The notes under the pieces are model-generated. The model was not told the DNA's origin, did not search any database, and saw only the letters and a list, made by a program, of their open reading frames with translations. From NCBI GenBank assembly GCA_963746275.1, contig CAVVAX010000037.1:1-64000 (forward strand): 64,000 nucleotides of DNA. The letters are read 5' to 3'. The stretch is from JAEULH01 sp963746275. Its GTDB lineage: Bacteria; Pseudomonadota; Alphaproteobacteria; Rhodospirillales; Defluviicoccaceae. This document shows, in pieces, positions 54,014-61,862 of this stretch (position 1 is its first letter; each line of letters begins with the position of its first letter). The position numbers and the translations under genes are program-made.

Positions 54014-55114
54014 TCATGCCGGGAGGGCGAAGATCTCGGCGTCGATGGCGGTGCCGTTCTCGTGCAGGCGTGAGGGCGATGGGCTGTCGTAGACGATGAG
54101 CAGTTGCTTCGCGCCGGCGTCGGACATCAGGGCAATGCCCTCGGCGTGGTCCACGCCCTCGCCGAACGGCACCTCGAGGATCGGCTCGATCTGCCTTCCG
54201 GCAATGATGTCGCCTTGATCGGCGGCGAGCGCCTCTGCCCAGCGGTAGACCCGAACCGGGCCGTCCAGGTCCATGGTCGGGCCGGCGAGGATCAGCAGCG
54301 CCTCGCCGTCGAAAGCAAGATCGCGGATGCCGAGGCCTGCTAAGTCGAGGAAGTGCTTCCGGTACCCCTCGCCGCGCTCGCCAAGGGGCGAGAGCCCCAG
54401 CCGCCCCGGCTCCGCCTCGGCCACGGACAGCTCGATGATCATCGCCCAGCCGCGAAGGACCGGCCCGCGCATGCCGAGGAAGACGCGCTGGCCTCGGGCA
54501 GCGATGCCCTCCACGTCGAGGCCGTTCTCTTTGCTCGGCACGTCGACGAAGCGGCCGACGTGGATGTCGCGCGCCAATGCATCCGCGAGCAGATTGCGGC
54601 CGCCGGTCATGGGCAGGCACGCCGGCGCCTTGCCCTGCGGATCGGTTACACCGCCGATCCCGGCGAGCTCCAACAGCCCGTCTCGCGCTGCAACCAGCGG
54701 CAGCCGGGCGAGGAGGTAGCGGTTCGCCGACGCCGAGACCTCGGAGAGCCGCTCCAGGGCTTCGGCGGCGCTGTCGCGGCGCTTCGGCTTTCTCCGCTTC
54801 AGGCTGTGCGAGCCGGTGAGCCAGAGGAAGCCCTCGTCCTCGGCGAAGCCCTCGATGTCGATCTCCTCGTCCGAGCCGGCCGGCAGGGCGAAGGCCTCGC
54901 TGAGGTTGAAGCTGCGATGGTTGGTGAAGCGGCCGTCGTCGGCCTGCACCAGACGCTGGATCGTCGTCGTCTCGTCACAGCCGAGCCAGAGGCACGAACC
55001 GGTGATTTCGCAGGCGGAGAGGTCCTCGCGGACGACCGCGGCCTCGACCGACGGATCGTCATGGCGGAAGTCGAGGGTGACGCGCCGCAGGGGCTGCGCC
55101 GGGTTTGGCATCAT
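54014..55114 (-). CDS. DUF3616 domain-containing protein
   Basis: 366 residues, beta-rich. The sequence shows repeated propeller-like strands: SACEITGSCLWLGCDETTTI, DIEGFAEDEGFLWLTGSHSL, GLDVEGIAARGQRVFLGMRG and IRDLAFDGEALLILAGPTMD, the DUF3616 pattern with recurring E-G-(I/F)-A motifs. No signal peptide is seen. Function unknown; possibly a calcium- or ligand-binding beta-propeller. Confidence 0.82.
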   Translation of the reverse strand: MMPNPAQPLRRVTLDFRHDDPSVEAAVVREDLSACEITGSCLWLGCDETTTIQRLVQADDGRFTNHRSFNLSEAFALPAGSDEEIDIEGFAEDEGFLWLTGSHSLKRRKPKRRDSAAEALERLSEVSASANRYLLARLPLVAARDGLLELAGIGGVTDPQGKAPACLPMTGGRNLLADALARDIHVGRFVDVPSKENGLDVEGIAARGQRVFLGMRGPVLRGWAMIIELSVAEAEPGRLGLSPLGERGEGYRKHFLDLAGLGIRDLAFDGEALLILAGPTMDLDGPVRVYRWAEALAADQGDIIAGRQIEPILEVPFGEGVDHAEGIALMSDAGAKQLLIVYDSPSPSRLHENGTAIDAEIFALPA

Positions 55115-55349
55115 GAGGCCTCCATCGACGGTCGCGGCGGCGCGGGGATGCTACCGCGGGGTTGGCGATCTTAGAGCAGCCACCGCCCCCTCGCCACCGA
55201 TCACCAGGCGAGAGAGTTCGCCGCCGATCGATCCCTTGCGGTTGCGCCCGGAGTTGAACACCCGCGGCAGCTCGGAGTAGCATGTCGTGGAAGATGGCCG
55301 GCCAGCTCGGATACGCCTGACAGTGCTTGGCTAGCTGCGAGCCAGAGCC
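55115..55349. other. divergent intergenic region
   Basis: About 235 bases between the DUF3616 gene and the glycosyltransferase gene. It should carry promoters for both; no gene or strong hairpin with a T-run is seen. Confidence 0.35.
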
Positions 55350-56673
55350 ATGCACATCGCCATTCTCCTTAATGACCTCAGCGGCGGCGGCGTCGAGCGG
55401 ACGATGCTGACCCTGGCCCGCGGCTTCCTCGCCCGCGGCCACCGCGTCGACCTCGTGCTCGCCCACCGCGCCGGGCCACTCGAAGGGGAGGTGCCGACAG
55501 GCGGCGCGGGTCGTCGTGCTCGACGCCCATGCTGGCCCAGTATGGCGCTACGCCATCGCCCGGGCCGATCCCGCGGGGCTGAAGCTTCTCGCCCGGCTGG
55601 TCCTGCTGGCGCGGCGAAAGCGCCTCGGCGAGATGGTGCCGCGGCTGCCGAGCCTCGTCTCCTACCTCCGGAGAGACCGGCCGGACGTCCTCGTCTCGGC
55701 CAAGTACCGGCCGAACCTGTGCGCCGTCTGGGCGCGGGACCTGGCGGGCGTTCCAACCCGCGTCGTCCTCACCGAGCGCACGTCTCCGACCGAGCACTTC
55801 CCGAAGAAGCGGACGAGCGCGCATCACCGCTCGGTCCCGGTGCTCATGCACCGGTACTATCCGTTGGCCGATCAGATCGTCACCGTTTCGCGCGATCTCG
55901 CCCAGGATCTTTCCCGCTTCGCCGGCATCGAGCGCCGGCGGATCGTCACGATCTACAACCCCGTCGTCGACGAGCGCGTGCTGGAAGCCGCCGCCGAGGT
56001 CCCCGACCACCCGTGGATGCAGGGCCGCGACGTGCCAGTGGTCCTCGGCGTGGGCCGGCTGGAGCGGCGGAAGGGCTTCGCGACGCTGATTCGCGCCCTC
56101 GCTCTGGTCCGCCGCCGGCGCCCGCTGCGGCTGGTGATCCTGGGCGGCGGCAAGACAGCAAAGGGCGAGGCGACCGACCGGGCGGACCTGGAGGCGCTGA
56201 TCAGGGAGCTCGGCGTCGCGGACGACGTCTCGCTCCCCGGGTTCAAGCCGAACCCTTTCGCCTACATGGCCCGCGCCGCGGTGTTCGTGCTTGCCTCCGA
56301 TTACGAGGGCCTGCCTGGGGCGCTGATCCAGGCGATGGCCTGCGGCTGCCCGGTGGTCAGCACCGACTGTCCGACGGGGCCGCGGGAGATCCTTCAGAAT
56401 GGCCGGTTCGGGCCGCTCGTTCCCGTCGGCGATCACCGAGCCCTAGCCGAGGCGATTGCGACGATGCTCGATGCTCCAACGGCCGCGTCCGAATTGCGGG
56501 CGCGGGCGGCAGACTTCGGCGTCGAGGCGGCGGTCGGCAACTACCTAGCGCTGTTCCAGGCGATCGGCTGCCCCGATGCGTCCATGCGGGCCACCGACGG
56601 GGGCGAAGCAGGAATGGCCACGTCCCGCCTCGCGAGCGCGCCGCCGAGCCGCGGCCTGGAACGGACCCCATGA
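55350..56673 (+). CDS. glycosyltransferase family 4 (apparent frameshift)
   Basis: About 440 residues after removing one extra A near 55497. The acceptor-side domain starts MHIAILLNDLSGGGVERTML; the shift lies after PLEGEVP and the frame resumes with QAARVVVLDAH. The donor-side domain has GVGRLERRKGFATLIRALAL, PGFKPNPFAYMARAAVFVLA and SDYEGLPGALIQAMACGCPV (the E-x7-E region), typical of retaining GT4 enzymes. It probably adds a sugar to a surface polysaccharide. Its stop overlaps the next ATG. Confidence 0.85.
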
Positions 56674-57710
56674 GGCTCAATGTCTTCCTCCGCAGCGCCG
56701 GGCAGGGTGTCGAGGCGCGGCGCAAGCGCGAGGTCCTGCGCTGCTTCCACAAAGGCCTGCTCGCCGAGGGCGAGGATGCGCGGCTGATCGCCGGCCGTGG
56801 CTACGAGCCCTGCGACGTCGCCGTCGTCCTCGGCGGCCGGCCGAGCGCCAAGCGGGCAGCGACGCGCAGCGTCCGCGACGAGATCTTCGGCCGGCACGAC
56901 GGCGTCTTCGTCTACGTCGAGACGCCGCTCTTCGGCCGCAGCGTCTACCGCCGGGCGCCGGCCGCGGCGTACCTGCGCAAGCTGCTGCGGCTCGGGCGCA
57001 ACCGCTACTCCGACGCGTACGGCTACTATCGGGTGGGCGTGAACGGCTTCCTTCAGGACGACGCCGACTTCAGCAACGCCAGCAGTCCGCCCGACCGCTG
57101 GGAGCGCATGTCCGAGGAGCTGGGCCTGACGCTGAAGCCCTACCGCCAGGAGGGGCGGCACGTCCTAATCGTTGGGCAGAACCCTGGCGATGCGTCGCTG
57201 CGCGGGGCCGACATCTTCGATTGGATGCACAGGACGGTGGTGGAGGCCCGCCGGCTGACGGCCCGGCCGATCATCGTCCGGCCCCACCCGGTGACCCCGC
57301 AGGCAATGATGCGGCAGTTCGAGGCGCGGTTCTCGGGCCTGGAGGGGATCGTCATCGACTACCCGCCGACGCGACCGGTCCGCTCGGTCCTCCAGGACTG
57401 CTGGGTCCTGCTCGCCTACTCCTCGAGCGCCAGCATCGACGCGCTCATCGAGGGCGTGCCCTGCATCACCGGGAGCCCGGCGAACATGGCCTGGCCGGTC
57501 AGCGACCATGAGCTCGAGCGGATCGAGCGGCCGACGCTGTTTGCCCGCGAGCAGTGGCTGTCGGATCTCGCCTACGCCCAGTGGTCGCCCGACGAGATGC
57601 GCCTCGGCGTCGCCTGGCGGCATCTGCGCCCGGCCGTGCTCAGGGCGCTCTCGCCTTCGCCACGGGTGAAGGCGGACGGTACCGCGTTGGAGCTGCCCAG
57701 GCTTGCCTGA
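56670..57710 (+). CDS. polysaccharide biosynthesis protein, GT-B-like
   Basis: 346 residues; the ATG overlaps the stop of the glycosyltransferase gene (ATGA). The second half has HVLIVGQNPGDASLRGADIF, PIIVRPHPVTPQAMMRQFEA and LLAYSSSASIDALIEGVPCI, the pattern of the capsule-polysaccharide/CDP-glycerol-transferase-like superfamily (an Arg-Pro-His-Pro strand, then a Ser-rich nucleotide site). No signal peptide. The product and sugar are unknown; the pairing suggests a surface glycan. Confidence 0.72.
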   Translation: MRLNVFLRSAGQGVEARRKREVLRCFHKGLLAEGEDARLIAGRGYEPCDVAVVLGGRPSAKRAATRSVRDEIFGRHDGVFVYVETPLFGRSVYRRAPAAAYLRKLLRLGRNRYSDAYGYYRVGVNGFLQDDADFSNASSPPDRWERMSEELGLTLKPYRQEGRHVLIVGQNPGDASLRGADIFDWMHRTVVEARRLTARPIIVRPHPVTPQAMMRQFEARFSGLEGIVIDYPPTRPVRSVLQDCWVLLAYSSSASIDALIEGVPCITGSPANMAWPVSDHELERIERPTLFAREQWLSDLAYAQWSPDEMRLGVAWRHLRPAVLRALSPSPRVKADGTALELPRLA

Positions 57711-57871
57711 TTGCCGAGGCGTGTCGCGGCGCATGACAGAGCGCATCACGGTCCCTATCATGCCGCCTGCGCGTGCCGGCCGGAGGCCATGACCAGCCGG
57801 GCCCGCGGGTGGCGGACGATGACCGTGCCCCACCAGGTCTGACGACGCTCGAAGGCAAGGGACCAGGCGCC

Positions 57872-59035
57872 ATGACCCCACGCACCGGCGTGATGATCTG
57901 CGGCCACGGCAGCCGCTCCGTTGCCGCAGTCAACGAGTTCAACACCCTCGCCCGCCACCTCCGCCGACGCCTCCCCGAATACGACGTCGACAGCGGCTTT
58001 CTTGAGTTCGCCAGGCCGATGATCCGCGACGGCCTCGACGCGCTCCGCGACCGCGGCGCCGAGCGCATCCTCTGCCTGCCGGGGATGCTGTTCGCCGCCG
58101 GCCACGTCAAGAATGACCTGCCCTCGGAGATCAACACGTTCGCGGCCGAGCATCCCGGCATCGAGGTCAAGTACGGCCGCGAACTGGCGGTGGACACCAG
58201 GCTGCTTCGGGCCTCGGCTGAGCGCATCGCGGAAGCCGAGCGCATGGCCGGTTCCACCGTCGGCCGCAAGGACACCTTGCTCATGGTGGTCGGCCGTGGC
58301 ACCAACGACCCGGACGCCAACTCGAACGTCAGCAAGGTCGCGCGGATGCTCTGGGAGGGCATGGACTTCGGCTGGACCGAGGTCTGCTACAGCGGCGTCG
58401 CCTATCCGCTCGTGGACGCCGGCCTTGCCCATGCCGTCCGTCTCGGCTACCGGCGCATCATCGTCTTTCCGTACTTTCTCTTCACCGGCATCCTCGTCGA
58501 TCGCATCTATGCCCACGCCGATGCCTGCCAAGCGGCGCATCCGGAGGTCGAGGTCGTCAAGGCCCCTTATCTCAACGACCATGCGCTGGTGATCGACACC
58601 TTCGTCGAGCGCCTCGGCGAGATGCTCAACGGCACCAACGTGATGAACTGCCAGATGTGCAAGTACCGCGAGCAGATCATCGGGTTCGAGCAGGACCAGG
58701 GGGCGCCGCAGGCTGGCCACCACTTCCACGTTCGCGGCGTCGGCACCGACGGCGATGGCGGCAGCCATGACCACGGGCACGGGCACGGGCACGGGCACGG
58801 CCATGGGGATGGGCATGGTCATGGGGATGGGCACGCTCATTACAGCCACGGGCACTCCCACGGCCATTCGCATCACGAACATCATGAACACGCCCACGAG
58901 CGGGCGCTGCGGCACCATCACCACGTCCACGCCGAGGCCCATGCGGCGGCAGTCTCCGCTACGGGTGCCGAGGTTAAGGTGGCCGATGGCGAGCCTGCCG
59001 GCCGCGCCGGCGCCAAGGCCCAGCGCCGACCGTGA
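57872..59035 (+). CDS. cbiX: sirohydrochlorin cobaltochelatase, long His-rich form
   Basis: 387 residues. Two tandem CbiX domains: TGVMICGHGSRSVAAVNEFN and LPGMLFAAGHVKNDLPSEIN (domain 1, with the metal-site His), VCYSGVAYPLVDAGLAHAVR and PYFLFTGILVDRIYAHADAC (domain 2). An MxCxxC motif (MNCQMCKYR, Cys260 and Cys263) matches the Fe-S motif described for Bacillus megaterium CbiX. A His/Gly-rich tail follows at about residues 298-350. It inserts Co2+ early in corrin synthesis. The ATG at 57872 is preferred. First gene of a tightly overlapping cobalamin operon; I see no convincing cobalamin riboswitch in the 160-base leader. Confidence 0.92.
   Translation: MTPRTGVMICGHGSRSVAAVNEFNTLARHLRRRLPEYDVDSGFLEFARPMIRDGLDALRDRGAERILCLPGMLFAAGHVKNDLPSEINTFAAEHPGIEVKYGRELAVDTRLLRASAERIAEAERMAGSTVGRKDTLLMVVGRGTNDPDANSNVSKVARMLWEGMDFGWTEVCYSGVAYPLVDAGLAHAVRLGYRRIIVFPYFLFTGILVDRIYAHADACQAAHPEVEVVKAPYLNDHALVIDTFVERLGEMLNGTNVMNCQMCKYREQIIGFEQDQGAPQAGHHFHVRGVGTDGDGGSHDHGHGHGHGHGHGDGHGHGDGHAHYSHGHSHGHSHHEHHEHAHERALRHHHHVHAEAHAAAVSATGAEVKVADGEPAGRAGAKAQRRP
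58771..58842 (+). repeat. 6-bp tandem repeat coding for His-Gly
   Basis: Repeats of CACGGG and CATGGG variants inside cbiX, coding for His-Gly or Asp-Gly-His-Gly units. Such a run is prone to slippage and probably varies in length between strains. It encodes the cobalt- or nickel-binding tail. Confidence 0.85.
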
Positions 59036-60618
59036 GCAGCGCCGGCGCGATCTTCGACGCCTACGTTATGGTCGACTGGAGCGCTGCGGCCGTGCCGAGG
59101 ACCGGCGCCGACAGCATCTGGATCGGCATCGCCGAGCGCCATGACGGGGTCACCAGCGCCCGGCTGCTGAACCCGCCGACCCGCTCGCAAGCAATGGAGG
59201 TCTTGGCCGACGCCCTTAGCGACATGGTCGCGCGCGACCGGGTTATCCTCGCCGGCTTCGACTTCGCCTTCGGCTACCCCGGCGGCTTCGCCCGCTCGGT
59301 CCGCCCGGCCGACGGGACCTGGCGGGGGGTGTGGAAGGAGATCGCGGCGCGCGTGCGCGACGCCGGCGACAACGCCAACAACCGCTTTGAGGTGGCGTGC
59401 GCCTTCAACGAAGCCATCTCCGGCGGGCCGTTTCCGTTCTGGGGCTGCCCCGGGTCCTCCGCCGGCGCGAGCCTGGCTATGACCCGGCCGGGCGGCTACG
59501 GCGAGACGACGTTCAGCGAGTACCGGCTGGCGGACCGCGCCGCGAAGGGGCCGCAGCCCATCTGGAAGCTCGCCTACAACGGCAGCGTCGGCAGCCAGAC
59601 CCTGCTCGGCATCGCCGCCCTGCAGCGCCTGCGCCATCACCCGTGGATCGAGGCGGTCGCTCGGGTCTGGCCGTTCGAGACCGGCCTCGCGCCGCTGCAA
59701 CGTTCGGAAGGCCAGGACTGGCGGGTGCTGTTCGCCGAGGTGTATCCGTCCGCTTTCCCCATCGCCCACAGCGACGAGGTCAAGGACGCCCGGCAGGTTC
59801 GCGGCACGCTGGACCATCTCGCCCGTCTCGATGCCGGCGGGGCGCTGGCGCCGCTGTTCGCCGGGCCGGCTGGCCTGAGCGAGGCCGAGCGGCGGCTGGT
59901 CGAGCGGGAGGAGGCCTGGATCCTGGGCGTCGAGACGATGACGAGCGGGCGCCGGCCAGGGGCCCCGCAGGCGCGGATCTACGACTACGTCCGCGACCCT
60001 CAGGAGATCTACCGGCTATCCTTCGCCACCATTCGCGCCGAAGGCGACCTCGGTTCGCTGCCGGCGGAGATGGAGGCGCTGGCGGTGCGGATGATCCACG
60101 CCTGCGGCGATCCGCGCATCATCGCCGACCTAGCCTTCAGCGACGGCGCGGCCGCGGCGGGCCGTGCCGCGCTGACCGCCGGGGCGCCGATCCTGGTGGA
60201 CACCGAGATGGTCGCGGCCGGCATTATCCGCTCGCGCCTGCCGGCGCACAACCGGGTCGTCTGCACGCTCGGCGAGGCCGGCATTGCTGAGGATGCCGAA
60301 GCCCTCGGCACGACGCGGTCGGCGGCGGCGGTGGATCGCTGGCGGCCGCACCTGGAGGGCGCCGTCGTTGCCATCGGCAATGCCCCGACGGCGCTGTTCC
60401 GCCTGCTCGAGCTGATCGATGCCGGCGCGCCGCAGCCGGCCGTGATCCTGGGCCTGCCCGTCGGCTTCGTCGGCGCCGCGGAGTCCAAGGACGCGCTGAT
60501 CTTGCATCCCTCCGGCGTCCCCTACATCGCCCTGCGCGGCCGGCGGGGCGGCAGCGCCTTCGCCGCCGCCGCGGTCAATGCTTTGGCCGGAAGTGCCGCC
60601 AACGGCGCGGCGCCATGA
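59032..60618 (+). CDS. cobH: precorrin-8X methylmutase with an N-terminal RNase H-like domain
   Basis: 528 residues in one frame. From about residue 316 the chain is CobH/CbiC: RIYDYVRDPQEIYRLSFATI, ILVDTEMVAAGIIRSRLP and ILGLPVGFVGAAESKDALI, the methyl-migrating precorrin-8X isomerase. Residues 1-310 form another domain: AYVMVDWSAAAVPRTGADSI, VILAGFDFAFGYPGGFARSV and LFAEVYPSAFPIAHS. The spacing of D, FDFAFG and EVYPS resembles DUF429-type RNase H-fold proteins; I do not know its role. A GTG start overlaps the cbiX stop (GTGA). Confidence 0.88.
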   Translation: MSSAGAIFDAYVMVDWSAAAVPRTGADSIWIGIAERHDGVTSARLLNPPTRSQAMEVLADALSDMVARDRVILAGFDFAFGYPGGFARSVRPADGTWRGVWKEIAARVRDAGDNANNRFEVACAFNEAISGGPFPFWGCPGSSAGASLAMTRPGGYGETTFSEYRLADRAAKGPQPIWKLAYNGSVGSQTLLGIAALQRLRHHPWIEAVARVWPFETGLAPLQRSEGQDWRVLFAEVYPSAFPIAHSDEVKDARQVRGTLDHLARLDAGGALAPLFAGPAGLSEAERRLVEREEAWILGVETMTSGRRPGAPQARIYDYVRDPQEIYRLSFATIRAEGDLGSLPAEMEALAVRMIHACGDPRIIADLAFSDGAAAAGRAALTAGAPILVDTEMVAAGIIRSRLPAHNRVVCTLGEAGIAEDAEALGTTRSAAAVDRWRPHLEGAVVAIGNAPTALFRLLELIDAGAPQPAVILGLPVGFVGAAESKDALILHPSGVPYIALRGRRGGSAFAAAAVNALAGSAANGAAP

Positions 60619-61862
60619 CCGGAAAGGCGACCGGGGCAACGTGGCTGAGCGTCATCGGCATCGGCGAGGACGGCCTCGCCAGCCTGTCTTCGGCCGCGGC
60701 CTTGCTCGTCGAGCATGCCGAACTCCTCGTTGGCGGCGACCGCCACCAGGCCATGATCGCCGAGACGCGGGCCGGGCGCCTGACCTGGGCCGCGGGCATC
60801 GACGCGACCATGGACACGATCGCTGGCTGGCGGGGGCGCCGCGTCGTCGTGCTGGCGAGCGGCGATCCGATGTGGTTCGGCATCGGCGCGACGCTGTGCC
60901 GCCGCTTCGAAGCTTCGGAGATGCGAGTGCTGCCGGTCGCCGGCGCCTTCAGCCTCGCCGCGGCGGCCATGGGCTGGGCTTTGGCCGAGGTCGAGACGGT
61001 CAGTGTCCACGGCCGGCCGCTGGAAAGCCTCAACCTCCATATCCGGCCCGGCGCGCGGCTGCTGGTGCTGAGCCGCGATGGTGACACGCCGGGCGAGGTC
61101 GCGGCGCTGCTCCGCGCCCGCGGTTACGGTCCCAGCGAGATCGCGGTACTCGAAACTTTGGGTGGACCCAGGGGACGCCGCATCGACGGTACCGCTGAAA
61201 GCTGGGGCATGCCGCGCGCCGCCGACTTGAACACGCTCGCCATCGTCTGCCGTCCCGCCTGGGATGCCAGGGTCACGCCTTCGGGGCCGGGCCTCCCCGA
61301 CGACCTCTTCGTCCACGACGGGCAGCTGACCAAGCGCGAGGTCCGGGCGCTGACGGTATCGGCGCTGGCGCCGCTGCCGGGGCAGGTGCTGTGGGACGTC
61401 GGCGCCGGCGCCGGGTCCGTCGGCATCGAGTGGCTGCGGCTGGTGCCGCCGAGCGTGCCGGCGGGCGGGGCGCCGGCGCGGGCAATCGCCATCGAGCGCG
61501 AGGCCGGCCGCTGTGCCGCCATTGCCGGCAATGCCGCCACCCTCGGCGTTCCCCAGCTCGAGATCGTCCACGGCGCCGCACCCGAGGCGCTTGAAGGTCT
61601 TCCCCTGCCCACCAGCGTCTTCGTCGGCGGCGGGCTGACGCGGTCCGGCCTGCTCGAGGCGTGCTGGCGGGCGCTGGTGCGCGGCGGCCGCCTCGTCGCC
61701 AACGCCGTGAGCCTGGAGGGCCTGTCCCGGCTCGCGGCTTTTCGCGGCGAGAACGGCGGCGATCTCACCCGCCTCGCCGTCGCCCGCGCCGAGCCCGTTG
61801 GCGGCTTCAGCGGCTTCCGGCCGCTGCTCGAGGTGGTGCAGTACGTGGGCGTCAAGCCATGA
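60615..61862 (+). CDS. cobL: precorrin-6Y C5,15-methyltransferase (decarboxylating)
   Basis: 415 residues: N-terminal CbiE-type SAM methyltransferase (VIGIGEDGLASLSSAAALLV, VVVLASGDPMWFGIGATLCR) joined to a C-terminal CbiT domain (GQVLWDVGAGAGSVGIEWLR, then SVFVGGGLTRSGLLEACWRA). It methylates C5 and C15 and decarboxylates the C12 acetate. The ATG overlaps the cobH stop (ATGA), and its own stop overlaps the next gene. Confidence 0.94.
   Translation: MTGKATGATWLSVIGIGEDGLASLSSAAALLVEHAELLVGGDRHQAMIAETRAGRLTWAAGIDATMDTIAGWRGRRVVVLASGDPMWFGIGATLCRRFEASEMRVLPVAGAFSLAAAAMGWALAEVETVSVHGRPLESLNLHIRPGARLLVLSRDGDTPGEVAALLRARGYGPSEIAVLETLGGPRGRRIDGTAESWGMPRAADLNTLAIVCRPAWDARVTPSGPGLPDDLFVHDGQLTKREVRALTVSALAPLPGQVLWDVGAGAGSVGIEWLRLVPPSVPAGGAPARAIAIEREAGRCAAIAGNAATLGVPQLEIVHGAAPEALEGLPLPTSVFVGGGLTRSGLLEACWRALVRGGRLVANAVSLEGLSRLAAFRGENGGDLTRLAVARAEPVGGFSGFRPLLEVVQYVGVKP

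Noticed and set aside
57711..57871. Cobalamin riboswitch before cbiX
   Set aside because: None of the conserved blocks (the AGTCAGGA-like end, the GCCACTG box) is present in the 160-base leader.
58771..58842. Short tandem repeats as a CRISPR-like array
   Set aside because: The units are 6 bp, contiguous and inside the cbiX reading frame; there are no spacers.
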